From NCBI GenBank assembly GCA_046759185.1, contig JBHIBO010000005.1, positions 11,527 to 75,526 on the forward strand: a DNA stretch of 64,000 nucleotides, read 5' to 3'. The notes under the pieces were generated by a model. It was not told the DNA's origin, ran no database searches, and was given only the letters and a program-made list of their open reading frames with translations. Below, piece by piece: positions 1 to 9,050 of the stretch. The position numbers and the translations under genes are program-made. This DNA comes from JAJISK01 sp046759185 (lineage in GTDB: Archaea > Thermoplasmatota > Thermoplasmata > RBG-16-68-12 > JAJISG01). Each line of letters starts with the position of its first letter. Position 1 is the first letter of the stretch.

Positions 1-5
1 AGGTT

Positions 6-1025
6 CTAGGCCCAGCGATCCAGCCGGCTCTGGTCCCGGGATGTGGCGCCCTCCTCCAGCTTCCGGATGGCCGTGCCTACCCGTTCCTCGGAGAAGTCGA
101 ACCGGTCGCGGAGCATCTCCTGGATGGCGGGTCCGTCAGGCTCCTCCCATCGGAGCTCGTAGTCGTCCGAGACGTCGGGCTCCAGAAAGATGCTGCGCAC
201 CTCTTCGTGGTTCTCGATGACCAACTCCGTCTCCGCCATGATGGTCTCCAGCTCGCCGTGCTCCTGGATGAGCTTCAGGGCCTTCTTAGGCCCGATGCCC
301 TTGATGCCGTCGTTGAAGTCCGTGCCTATGAGGAGGGCCATGTCCACGAGTTGCTCCCGACTGACACCCAGGCTCGTCAGGGTCTCGGGCAGGCGGATGA
401 GTTCGATCTGGACGGTGACGTACTCATTGCGTCGAGGGAGTTTCCGCCGCCCCGAGAGGGCCAGGTTCTTGACGAGTCGGGTCGAGCCGAAGAGCAGGGC
501 ATCGTAGTCCTGGGAGCCCGTGGCCCACGCATCCCCCTTGGCGACCATATGGCTCGCCTGGGCCTCGCCGTCGGAGGGGGCCTGAATCATCGGGACGCCC
601 ATGAGACCCAGGAGTTCCTGTGCGCTGTCGAGCATGGGATCCGTCAGCCGAACGGCCTGCTGGGCCTTGCGCCGGGCCCGCTCGAGGTCTCCCGCCTCGC
701 GGGCCTCCTGCCATTCCACTTCCGCCTGTGTCCGTCGACGCGCCCGCACCTGCAGGACCCCCAGCTTCAGAGGGTGGGGGGCTCCATCGAACACGAAGAT
801 GGGGCGGATGCCCTGCTGGAGGACGTTGGAGGTCCGATAGATGAGGCCACTCAGGTGGGACGTCACCCGCCCCCGCCGATCCATGAGGGGGGTTCCGTCC
901 GGTTGCCGGATGATGGCCAGAAACTGGTAGAGGGCGTTGTAGGCGTCAATGGCGATGGCCTTGCCCCGAAAGTCCCGCAGCCGCTGGGGGGTGAAGGTCA
1001 GGAGGCCCCCGAGGTCGACGCCCAT
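6..1025 (-). CDS. fen: Flap endonuclease FEN1
   Basis: Structure-specific 5' flap endonuclease for Okazaki fragment maturation and base excision repair. At 339 residues it has the usual archaeal length. Seen: N-terminal MGVDLGGLL, AIDAYNALYQ, FVFDGAPHPLK, the acidic site SQDYDALLFG, and the helix-hairpin-helix GTDFNDGIKGIGPKKA. Family members usually read EGEAQ at the metal site; here it is SDGEAQ, so the first Glu is Asp. The C-terminus ends QSRLDRWA, a PCNA-interacting (PIP) box that lacks the usual second aromatic residue. It lies 27 nt downstream of the giant coiled-coil gene on the same strand and is probably cotranscribed. Confidence 0.95.
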   Translation of the reverse strand: MGVDLGGLLTFTPQRLRDFRGKAIAIDAYNALYQFLAIIRQPDGTPLMDRRGRVTSHLSGLIYRTSNVLQQGIRPIFVFDGAPHPLKLGVLQVRARRRTQAEVEWQEAREAGDLERARRKAQQAVRLTDPMLDSAQELLGLMGVPMIQAPSDGEAQASHMVAKGDAWATGSQDYDALLFGSTRLVKNLALSGRRKLPRRNEYVTVQIELIRLPETLTSLGVSREQLVDMALLIGTDFNDGIKGIGPKKALKLIQEHGELETIMAETELVIENHEEVRSIFLEPDVSDDYELRWEEPDGPAIQEMLRDRFDFSEERVGTAIRKLEEGATSRDQSRLDRWA

Positions 1026-1052
1026 CGCCGAAGGCAGGGAGCCGCCCGGGCG

Positions 1053-4000
1053 CTAAGAGCTTTCGCCTGAGGCCGCGATGCCGATCGTGAAGGTCTCGTC
1101 GCTGATCTCCACGTCGGCGACGTAACCCTCCTCCCCGGCGTCCGAGACGAACCGGAGATCCTTGGCGTTGGCCTCCTTCAAGATGTATTGCTTCTGCCTC
1201 CCCAGAAGGAGGCGGAGACGCTCGCTAGCCACCAGCTGCATGAGGATGGGATCGGAATCCTCGAGCCCCAGGTCCTTGCGCGCGTCGAGCACGATCTTCA
1301 TGATCTCGTTGGCGAAGCCCTCGGCCTCCTCCTCCTCGGTGAGCCGCGTGTCCATGAAGACCATCCCGTCGCCGAAGTCTTGGACGATGACGTGCGGAGG
1401 GACGACGGCCTGGAAGCTGACCATGTCACCGTCGATCTTGACGACCTGACCCTCGATGCCCATCTCGTACCCGCCCTTGTCGATGCCCGTCTTGATCTTC
1501 CACGGGTCTTGGGACATGAGGATGAGCTGGATCTTTCGCGACCAGGTCTTGTAGGACCCCTCCAGGGTGTCCTCGTTAATGGTCATCTTCAGATCGACTC
1601 CGTGCCAGATTTCCCCCGCTTCGAGGATGTCGACGTCTCGGGCGTTGGCGTGGCTGAGGATCATCGTCTTGAAGTTCTGGGCCGCAGCCGCCACGTTGGC
1701 CGTCTTTGCGCGGATGGCGATGCGGGGGACGGGCCAGTGGTACTCCAGCCCCGCCTTCCCGCGGGCCTTGCGGACCGCCTTGTCGACTTCCTTGACGATC
1801 TCGATGAACTCCTTGAGGGACTCGTCGTCGAGCTCAATCGTAATCGCGCCGTCGTCTCCCTGGGGCCTCTCGGTGGGCGAGGGTTTCCCTTCCACGTCCA
1901 TCTCAGGCGCAATGGCGTCCCGTACGGCGGCGAGGCCGGCCACGGGCCCCTTCTCCACCAGGGCCTTCTCCACCGCGGGCATCATGGCCTCGATACGGGC
2001 CTTGCGCTCTCTGGGGGGGAGGCCCTCCAGGAGGTCCTGTGTAATGGGACTCGAGGCCAGGTCACCCAGGTCGGCTCCCTTGGCCTGGGAAACGAGGAGG
2101 GCCTTGCGCACGATGGCCCGGAGGCTCTCCAACGTCTCGGCGTCCTCCTTCCAGTCGGCCAGCTGCTCTCCGTGCCGATCTTCGGCCTCGTAGAGGAGCT
2201 GCAGGAGGTAGAGGGGCAGGAGTTCGGGCTCGTTCCCCACCACGACGGCACCCAGGTAGCAGTGCTCCCCCCGCTCGAGAACGATCTGGCTATCCTTGAA
2301 GTCCATCCGCTTGATGCCGATGTGCTGCTTGCTTGCGAAGGCGTCTCGGAGGAACTCCTGGACGCCCTGGATCATGGAGAGGAAAAGCTCTTCATCAAGC
2401 TCCTCCCGGAACCTCTGGCTCTCGTGGACCAAGAGGGTCCCGTCGGGGAGGAACAAGAGCGCATCCTCCACGGCGTAGGTCCCCTTCCCGGACACCCTGA
2501 CGTCCCGGATGTAGTGGGCCACGTAGGGGGCGTCGTCCAGGAGACGTTGGTAGCTGACCCGCATGTCCGCCAGGCCTGTTCCCGCCTTCGAGGGTCGCAG
2601 ACCCACGATGAGCCGCTTCGTCTCCCCGGGACCCAACCCCGTGACCTCCGTGGACCCCTTGACTTCCAGGTCGTCTCCAAACTCGATGAGGATGTCCTTC
2701 GCTGGCCAGGTCCCCTTGTTCGTGAGCTCCATTTCGTACCGCGCCCAAGCGTCCAGCTGGAGATGCGGAAGGGTTCCCTCGATATGCACCTCGGGCTCTC
2801 GTCCCGCGAACTCTCCCTTCAACGGTGCCTGTACGGCCTGCCGTGCCTGAGGCAGCAGCGCATCGAGCTCGTCCACGTCCTCCCGCTCCACGGCCTCCGT
2901 TGCCAGTTCGACGATGGCCTTCGCCCTCTCGGGCACGAGGCCTTGGGCAGATGCCCTCTCATAGATCTCCGACAGGTTCTCCAGTTCCTCGCGATGCCGC
3001 TGGAGGAGGTATGTTCGTTTCAGGTCCCGCGCCTCTTCGTGGGCCGTTTCCAGATGCCTTGCCACCTGTCCCAGCTGGCCCTCGTTCCACGCAGCTTGGG
3101 CGGCGCCCAGCTCCTCCTTCAAGCCGGTCACGTCGGCCCCCTCCTGCTCGAGGGCGTCAACGGTGCGCGAGAGCCGGCTCACTGTGGACTCGATTTCCGC
3201 GGCGAGGACCTCGTCTTTAAGCGCGGAGACGGCATCGTCCAGGTTCGAGATGACGCGGGCGGCTTCCTCGTAGTCCCCGACGGCGAGGGCCGCCTTGGCT
3301 TGCCGGAGGTCCTCCTCCCCTCCCTCTACGCCGTGTCCCAAGAGGGAGAGGCCTTCCAGGTCCTCGCTCAAGGCCTTCACCCCCGATTCCAGCTTCTTTT
3401 GCAATTCCTGCTGGGTGGCGAGGGCCTTCTCCACGGCGTCTTCAATGAGGGTCCAGGCGTTCTGCACGTCGGTCTCGACAACCCCTTGGGCCTTCTCTAG
3501 GAGGGTCTCCGACTCGGTGAGGTCCAGGCCCAGCGCCTTCCCGCCTCGGATGAGGTTCATCGTCTCCCCGATGGCCGTCTTCGTCCCCTCGGGATCGACG
3601 ACCCAGCCTTCCTTGGTGAAGTAGCACAACCTCTTGCAGATCTCCTCGATCCCCTCCAGCTCGCTCAGGAGGCCGCTCCACTTGTCCAGCTTCGCGCCGA
3701 ACTTCCGTTCGATCTGGTTGATGAGTTCGACCATGTAGAGGGAGAGGAGGTCCGGTTCCTCGCCCAGGAGGACGGCCGCGAGGTACACGTCGGGTCCCCG
3801 CTCGATGATGATGCGACTCTCCCCGAACTCCAGACGTCGGAGCCCTACCTTGGTCCGGGATCGGAAGGAGTCCTTCACGAAGTCCTGGACGACGGTGAGC
3901 ATGCCGCTGAAGACGTCCTCGTCGATCTCGTCCTGGATCTTGCGGGTCTGGTGGCTGATGAGCCGGCCATCGGCATGCACGAGGAAGGCGTCCTCGACGA

Positions 4001-7000
4001 GGTAGGTGCCCGCGGGGGAGGCGTCCACCGAAGCGGCCTCGGTGATGTGAACCTCCTCGCCATCCAGCATCCCCCGGTACGTGACATCGATCTCCAAGGG
4101 AATGGGCCCATGGCTCCGTGCCTTCACGTCGGCGCCGACAAGACGATTCTCCCGAGGGGCGAGGTGGCGCACGGACTCCAGGCCCTTGACCTCGACATCC
4201 CCCCGCAGGCGGAGATTCAGGTCGCTGGCGGGGGTCTTCCCGCGGTTCTTCACGTAGAATTCGAAACGGCTCCACTGGCCCTCTTCCAGTCCCTTCTCAG
4301 GGATGTCCAGTTGGAGGGTGGGCCGTGCATCCGGTGGGAGGTCCTTTGCGGCGGTCCGGAGCATATCCCGGGCTTGGCCCACCGTGGCCAACGCCCCTCC
4401 GGGGTCGTTCTTCAGGAGGCGCTTCGCTTCCGACAGGGCCTCCTTCGCGTCCTCGACTTCGAGCCCGAGCTTGCCGGCGAGGCGGACCCCCTGTGCTACC
4501 TCCTTGATGGCGGCCTTGGCTGTGGGCGTCCCATCGGCCCCGAGCTTGGTTCGCGCGGCGGCCAGCATCTCCTCCATGCCTTCGGTATCCCCCGCCTCCC
4601 AGGAAGACTCGACTTGGTCCAGGATGTCCAAGGCGTCCTCCACGGAGACGTCGGCCTCCTCCTCGCCCTTCCGTTCCTTCCGCTTGCCCAGGGGCGAGGC
4701 CTCCAGGTCCTGGAGAATCTCAGAGACGCCCTGCGTCAGGGCCAGGGCGCGGTCCTGCTCTCCCTGCGCCGCGGCTTCCCGGGCCTCCTCGAGAAGGGTG
4801 CCGGCTCGCTCCAACCGGAGGCCCGGTCCTTCCAGGCTCCGGAGCTGCTCCTGGAGTTCCTCCACGACCTCGTCCATGTTGGCCAGCTTGGCCTTGATCC
4901 GCACATCGTCCACGATGTCCTCGATGACCTTGCAGTACTCCAGCGCCTCCACGTAGCGCCCGGCCTTGAGGGACTCCTGGGCCGTGCCGTAGATGTTTTC
5001 CCCCCGGGGGATGGAGAGCCCGTCCGCCTTGGCCTTCTTCAACTGCTTGGCCACGCTCTTGAGGAGTTCCTTGGCGGCGATTTCCAGGCCGCCGGCGAGG
5101 CCGTTGGCGATCTCCTCGAGTTCGGCCAGCTTCCCGTCCGCGGTCTCGAAGTCGGCCTCGGCGAGGGCCTCCTCCACCACCTCGAGGGCTGCCTCGGAGT
5201 CCTCGATTGAGATGTCCGCGCGACGGAGGTCCCGAAGGACCTCCTTCAAGTGGAAGAGGCGTTCCTGGAAGTCGAGGATCTTGCGGGTCACCTCACCGCG
5301 GGCCTCGGATCGGGCCCGCTCCTTCTGGGACCGTGTCTTCCGTTCCGCGATCCGGGCCACCTCAATGGCTTCATCGAACCGGTTCTCGTCGAAGAGTTCC
5401 TTGGCCGTCAGCAGCATGTCGCGTGCCTCCGGCATCGGCTTCCAGTTCTTCTCCGCCTTCTTCAGCTGACGCTTGGCGGAGGCAATGAACTCGCGTGCGG
5501 CAGCAGCTAGGTCGCTCTGAATCGCGGACGCCGTCTCCTCGAGCTCCTCAAGGAGGGGGCCCGCCTTCGAGAGTTCGTTCTCCTGCATGGCCGCTACGGC
5601 TTGGTGGAACGTCTCCTGGGAGTCGCTCACGTCGATGCCTGCCTTCCAGAGGCTCTCGAGAATCCCTTTGACGCGAGCCGAGAGCTCCGAGAGGCGGGCC
5701 AATTCGTCTGCCTGGGCTTCCGCGAGGCGTTGGGCCTCTCGGGCCTGGGCCTCGGCCACCTTCACCTCCAGGCCCTGTGCCTCCTCCAGGGCCTCCGCCA
5801 GGGAGTCCTTCTTCAGGGCCTTCTGCAGCTTCCCTAACGCATCCCGGAACTCCCCCGCTTCCTCCAGGTCCTTAAGCTCCTGGATGATGCGCTCTAACTC
5901 CCCAAGCCGCGTCCCGATGTGCTTCTTAAGGGCCACCTTCAGGCTGGCTTCCAACTCCGAAACGACCTGGAGGAGAACCTGGAGGTCCTGGACCTCCTTC
6001 TTCTCCAACGCCGTCTCCGCGCGGTCGACCGCATCGTCCAAGGCCTCGTGACCGATCTCGGCCCGATCCAGCAAGGCCGCAAACTCCCGGGCCGTGCTGA
6101 GTTGCTCCCCAGCCTCCTTGAGGGCGGCCTCCGAACGCATTTCCTCGAGTTCCTTCTCCGCGATCTGGTCGAAGTGATCGGTTCGGGCTTTCTTGCACGC
6201 CTCGAGCCCCAGGTTGGCGAGGTCGAGGGCCTGAAGGGCGTTGTCCTCTGTGAGGGACTCCTCCGCCCGGTCATGGAAGGCCTGCGCCTGGGGCACGCTG
6301 ACTTCCAGCCGGTCGAGACTCGTGAGTTCCGTTTTCAGGTCCCCCACCGCCCGCAACGCGGCTGCCGACAGCACCTGTTTCAGTCCCTCGGTGGCCTCCT
6401 CGGCCCTCGTGAGGAGGTTATCGGCCTCCTTGATCCGCTTGTCCTTGAGGGCCTCCGATGCCTGCTCCAGCAGGCCGGCGGCGGCGCTGACCTCGATGCC
6501 CGCCACCTTGAGTTCCGCCTGGGTTGTCCGGAGGCCGGCCATGCGGCGGATGAGCTCGTTCTCCCGCTTCGTCGCCTCGGCCTCGAACTTGGCTTCCACC
6601 AGCGTCTCGATCTCCGTGTGGCTCCCCTTGCTGAGGGCCTTCTCCACCTCGACCAAGAGTTCCCGGGCCCCGGAGGCGCTGACGCCCCCCTTCCCGGCCT
6701 TGTCCACGAGCATCTCGACGGTGTTTAGGACGAGTTCTCGCTCCCGTTCCCGTCGCGCTTTGCTCGTCTCGCGCTGTGCGCGGCTCCAGGCCTTTCGGTA
6801 GGCCGGCCAGTTCCCTTTCGCGAGGGCTTCCTCCGCCTGGGCGGCGGCCGTTTCCGCCTTGCCGGGATCGGCCTTCATCGCGCGGAGGTCTCCGATCTCC
6901 GAAGTCAGGAGGTCCAGCGCCTCGTGGGACTTCCGGACGCGAGCGGCTTCCTTGGCGATGGCGTTCGCCTTGTGGAGATGCTTGGTGACGTCGCCGAATT

Positions 7001-7979
7001 TCCCGCTAGCTAGCGCCTTCCAGGCCGCCTCGAGGACCGAATGCGTCTCCGAGAGGTCCGACCCCTCTGCGGCCTCGGCTTCCAGGACCTTTTCCACCTT
7101 CTTGATCGCGGCCTCCCCGATCCGAGTCTTCCGGGCCTTCTCGCCGAACTCCCTGGCCGTCCGCGTCCATTTCTGGACGTCGGCGTACACGCCCGTTTTC
7201 AGGGCCTTCCTGGCGTTCTCGAGGTATTCCCGCCCCTCGGCTACCTTGGCGCCGCGGTTCTCTGCCGCGTCCAGCTTCCGCTCTACACCAGCGATGAGAT
7301 CGACGGCCCGGGCGTACTTCCGGGCGTAGTCGGCCGCGCGACTCGCCGTGCCGGCCAGCTGGTTGGCCTTGGCGAAGTCGGCTTGCTTCAGAGCGTCCTG
7401 GGCCTTCTGGAGGAACTCCTGGGCCCTGTCGGTCTGTCCGCCCCGTTCGCGGGCGTATCCGATCCGCTTCTTCGCGTCCTCCAGGCGCTTCCACGTCTTG
7501 CCCGCGTGACCCGTAAGTTTCAGCCCTCGGAGGGCCCCTTGGAGGGCCTGGGACATGTTCTTGAAGTCGTCCCGTTGGACGCGCTCCTCCAGCGCCTCCA
7601 TCTTCTCCTGGGCCGCTTCCACGTCCATCCCGGCCCCTTCGGCGATGCGAAGCTTGAGTTTCGCCTCGTCGATCTTCCCCCTCCACGTCGCCCGCCGCTT
7701 GCCCTGATCCAGCCCCTTTTTCAGGCCCTGGCCCAGGCGGGCAGCCTCCTTCACGTCCCCCGCCTCGAGGGCCTGCTGGGCTTTCTTGAGGAGGGATCGG
7801 CCATAGCGTGCGTCAAATCCCTCCGGGACCGACTCCAACTTCCCGGCGGACGCCTCCAGGACCCGCTCGGCCTCTTTCTGTCCCGTCTTTTTCGGACGCG
7901 CTTTCGCGCCCGTGCCGCAGAAAGAACAGGCCTGCGTCTCTTCGTTGAGGGGGGCGTCGCAGAGTGGGCAGGAGTTCAG
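1053..7979 (-). CDS. Giant zinc-ribbon coiled-coil protein with an IleRS-like C-terminal domain
   Basis: The frame is open for about 2300 codons. From TTG 7838 it gives 2261 aa. Upstream, the same frame adds 47 codons that encode a zinc ribbon (CPLCDAPL, then CSFCG) with no ATG, GTG or TTG; the only plausible initiator is CTG at 7979-7977, and a TATA-like box lies at 8026-8035. Residues 1-1160 (TTG numbering) are Ala/Glu/Leu/Lys-rich helical repeats of the form ALxxGxxxEA. Residues about 1169-1413 and 1679-1909 are two copies of one module: an Ig-like beta domain (LQLDIPEKG; LQLDAWARYEM) followed by an alpha/beta domain (VEDAFLVHADGRL; VEDALLFLPDGTL) that looks longin- or roadblock-like. Residues about 1996-2261 resemble the C-terminal tail domain of archaeal IleRS (DUF5915-like): KAGLEYHWPVPRI, MDTRLTEEEEAEGFANEIM, YVADVEISDETFTIGI. 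No synthetase catalytic core is present. Function is unknown; a scaffold, possibly RNA-binding, is a guess. Confidence 0.85.
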   Translation of the reverse strand: MNSCPLCDAPLNEETQACSFCGTGAKARPKKTGQKEAERVLEASAGKLESVPEGFDARYGRSLLKKAQQALEAGDVKEAARLGQGLKKGLDQGKRRATWRGKIDEAKLKLRIAEGAGMDVEAAQEKMEALEERVQRDDFKNMSQALQGALRGLKLTGHAGKTWKRLEDAKKRIGYARERGGQTDRAQEFLQKAQDALKQADFAKANQLAGTASRAADYARKYARAVDLIAGVERKLDAAENRGAKVAEGREYLENARKALKTGVYADVQKWTRTAREFGEKARKTRIGEAAIKKVEKVLEAEAAEGSDLSETHSVLEAAWKALASGKFGDVTKHLHKANAIAKEAARVRKSHEALDLLTSEIGDLRAMKADPGKAETAAAQAEEALAKGNWPAYRKAWSRAQRETSKARRERERELVLNTVEMLVDKAGKGGVSASGARELLVEVEKALSKGSHTEIETLVEAKFEAEATKRENELIRRMAGLRTTQAELKVAGIEVSAAAGLLEQASEALKDKRIKEADNLLTRAEEATEGLKQVLSAAALRAVGDLKTELTSLDRLEVSVPQAQAFHDRAEESLTEDNALQALDLANLGLEACKKARTDHFDQIAEKELEEMRSEAALKEAGEQLSTAREFAALLDRAEIGHEALDDAVDRAETALEKKEVQDLQVLLQVVSELEASLKVALKKHIGTRLGELERIIQELKDLEEAGEFRDALGKLQKALKKDSLAEALEEAQGLEVKVAEAQAREAQRLAEAQADELARLSELSARVKGILESLWKAGIDVSDSQETFHQAVAAMQENELSKAGPLLEELEETASAIQSDLAAAAREFIASAKRQLKKAEKNWKPMPEARDMLLTAKELFDENRFDEAIEVARIAERKTRSQKERARSEARGEVTRKILDFQERLFHLKEVLRDLRRADISIEDSEAALEVVEEALAEADFETADGKLAELEEIANGLAGGLEIAAKELLKSVAKQLKKAKADGLSIPRGENIYGTAQESLKAGRYVEALEYCKVIEDIVDDVRIKAKLANMDEVVEELQEQLRSLEGPGLRLERAGTLLEEAREAAAQGEQDRALALTQGVSEILQDLEASPLGKRKERKGEEEADVSVEDALDILDQVESSWEAGDTEGMEEMLAAARTKLGADGTPTAKAAIKEVAQGVRLAGKLGLEVEDAKEALSEAKRLLKNDPGGALATVGQARDMLRTAAKDLPPDARPTLQLDIPEKGLEEGQWSRFEFYVKNRGKTPASDLNLRLRGDVEVKGLESVRHLAPRENRLVGADVKARSHGPIPLEIDVTYRGMLDGEEVHITEAASVDASPAGTYLVEDAFLVHADGRLISHQTRKIQDEIDEDVFSGMLTVVQDFVKDSFRSRTKVGLRRLEFGESRIIIERGPDVYLAAVLLGEEPDLLSLYMVELINQIERKFGAKLDKWSGLLSELEGIEEICKRLCYFTKEGWVVDPEGTKTAIGETMNLIRGGKALGLDLTESETLLEKAQGVVETDVQNAWTLIEDAVEKALATQQELQKKLESGVKALSEDLEGLSLLGHGVEGGEEDLRQAKAALAVGDYEEAARVISNLDDAVSALKDEVLAAEIESTVSRLSRTVDALEQEGADVTGLKEELGAAQAAWNEGQLGQVARHLETAHEEARDLKRTYLLQRHREELENLSEIYERASAQGLVPERAKAIVELATEAVEREDVDELDALLPQARQAVQAPLKGEFAGREPEVHIEGTLPHLQLDAWARYEMELTNKGTWPAKDILIEFGDDLEVKGSTEVTGLGPGETKRLIVGLRPSKAGTGLADMRVSYQRLLDDAPYVAHYIRDVRVSGKGTYAVEDALLFLPDGTLLVHESQRFREELDEELFLSMIQGVQEFLRDAFASKQHIGIKRMDFKDSQIVLERGEHCYLGAVVVGNEPELLPLYLLQLLYEAEDRHGEQLADWKEDAETLESLRAIVRKALLVSQAKGADLGDLASSPITQDLLEGLPPRERKARIEAMMPAVEKALVEKGPVAGLAAVRDAIAPEMDVEGKPSPTERPQGDDGAITIELDDESLKEFIEIVKEVDKAVRKARGKAGLEYHWPVPRIAIRAKTANVAAAAQNFKTMILSHANARDVDILEAGEIWHGVDLKMTINEDTLEGSYKTWSRKIQLILMSQDPWKIKTGIDKGGYEMGIEGQVVKIDGDMVSFQAVVPPHVIVQDFGDGMVFMDTRLTEEEEAEGFANEIMKIVLDARKDLGLEDSDPILMQLVASERLRLLLGRQKQYILKEANAKDLRFVSDAGEEGYVADVEISDETFTIGIAASGESS

Positions 7980-8025
7980 GGTACCGACTCCCGAGGGGTA
8001 ACGGGCGATTAGGGGCCAGATGCGA

Positions 8026-8035
8026 CCATAAAAGT
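8026..8035 (-). promoter_or_regulatory. TATA-like box for the giant coiled-coil gene
   Basis: On the minus strand this reads ACTTTTATGG, about 50 nt upstream of the CTG codon at 7979 and about 190 nt upstream of the TTG at 7838. A start near 8004 would give a short leader before the zinc-ribbon coding region, which supports translation starting upstream of the TTG. Confidence 0.45.
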
Positions 8036-8089
8036 CTCCACTTCGTTATCAGGCTCGATACATGAGGGCGGAGGCCGTCGGCCCTTCCG

Positions 8090-8269
8090 TTAAGAGACCA
8101 GCGGGCTCATCAGGGCGAGGGCGATGCCCATCCACACGATCATGCCGATGGTCAAGACGATGCCCACCAGGTCAAACAGGATGTTGACGAGGATCACGAG
8201 GAGGGGGGCCACTACCCCGATGAGGACGTAGAGCAGACTCCGGAGCCAGCGTTCCAAAGCGACCCTCAC
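8090..8269 (-). CDS. Small membrane protein, 59 aa
   Basis: Short ORF starting at GTG 8269 and ending at TAA 8092-8090. The GTG overlaps the TGA of the ribulose-phosphate epimerase gene in a GTGA arrangement, which implies translational coupling. The product begins MRVALERWLRSLLYVLIG. It has two hydrophobic stretches (YVLIGVVAPLLVILVNILF and GIVLTIGMIVWMGIALALM) separated by a single Asp, so it is a likely hairpin of two membrane helices. No family is recognised. Link to sugar phosphate metabolism is only positional. Confidence 0.7.
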   Translation of the reverse strand: MRVALERWLRSLLYVLIGVVAPLLVILVNILFDLVGIVLTIGMIVWMGIALALMSPLVS

Positions 8270-8937
8270 GACGGAGACTCGAGGCCGTCCTCGGCGCTCT
8301 TGCGAAGGCGGGCGATGTTGGATCCGACGCGACCCACGTAGACCCCGGTCCCGGCGACGAGGATCCGGGCCCCCGCGCGGGCCGTGACGCCGGCGGTGAC
8401 CCCGTCGATGCCCCCGTCCACCTCCAGTTCCGTCGGGAGCCCCTCCTCGTCCAAGAACTCCCGGGCCTCCTCCACCTTGGGCAGGACCTCGCTCATGAAT
8501 TCCTGCCCGCCGAAGCCGGGCTCCACCGTCATCACCAACAGCAGGTCCAGGTCGGCCAGGAAGGGTTTTGCGGCCTCGAACGTCGTGTTGGGCTTGATGG
8601 CCAGCCCCGGCCGGCTCCCGTGGTCCCGGATGGCCGCCAGGGTCTCCGCGGGCTCCTCCTCCGCCTCCAAGTGGATGGTCATGAGGTTCGCCCCTGCCTC
8701 CGTGAACTCCTTGACGTAGCGACCCGGTCGTTGGATCATGAGATGGACGTCGAAGGGCAGGTCGGTGAGGGGGCGCAGGGCAGCGATCACGGGGGGACCG
8801 AGGGTGATGTTCGGGACGAACAGGCCGTCCATGACGTCGATGTGGAGGTAGTCGGCGCCCCCTCGTTCGGCCCGCTTCACCTCCTCTCCCAGCCGGCTGA
8901 AATCCGCCGCGAGGATGGAGGGGGCGATCTTGATCAT
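8266..8937 (-). CDS. rpe: Ribulose-phosphate 3-epimerase
   Basis: Interconverts ribulose 5-phosphate and xylulose 5-phosphate. TIM-barrel motifs are clear: MIKIAPSILAADFSRLGEE at the start, DYLHIDVMDGLFVPNITLG (metal-binding His and Asp), FDVHLMIQRP, MTVEPGFGGQEF and LEVDGGI. The frame is open further upstream to 8991, but a TATA-like box about 26 nt upstream of the ATG at 8937 and family alignment favour this start, which gives 223 aa. It pairs with the transketolase and transaldolase genes just downstream on the other strand to complete the non-oxidative pentose phosphate route. Confidence 0.93.
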   Translation of the reverse strand: MIKIAPSILAADFSRLGEEVKRAERGGADYLHIDVMDGLFVPNITLGPPVIAALRPLTDLPFDVHLMIQRPGRYVKEFTEAGANLMTIHLEAEEEPAETLAAIRDHGSRPGLAIKPNTTFEAAKPFLADLDLLLVMTVEPGFGGQEFMSEVLPKVEEAREFLDEEGLPTELEVDGGIDGVTAGVTARAGARILVAGTGVYVGRVGSNIARLRKSAEDGLESPS

Positions 8938-8959
8938 CCGCCGGCCATAGCCCGGGCGG

Positions 8960-8967
8960 CTTTTAGC
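8960..8967 (-). promoter_or_regulatory. TATA box for rpe
   Basis: The minus strand reads GGCTAAAAGCC, centred about 26 nt upstream of ATG 8937. This is the spacing expected for a leaderless archaeal transcript, and it decides the start codon of the epimerase. Confidence 0.55.
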
Positions 8968-9050
8968 CCTACCCCCACTGCCAAGATTCAAGTCGGGAGT
9001 CTGCCTGAGGAGCGCCGGTACCTCTGGATCGCGGCCAAGTCCTGAAGGCG

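Noticed and set aside
1188..3500. 770-codon open frame antisense to the giant coiled-coil gene
   Set aside because: Shadow of the opposite strand in GC-rich DNA. Its product has no domain and an odd His/Leu/Gly-rich composition.
3951..5210. 419-codon antisense open frame
   Set aside because: It also mirrors the giant gene; no start context and no homology pattern.
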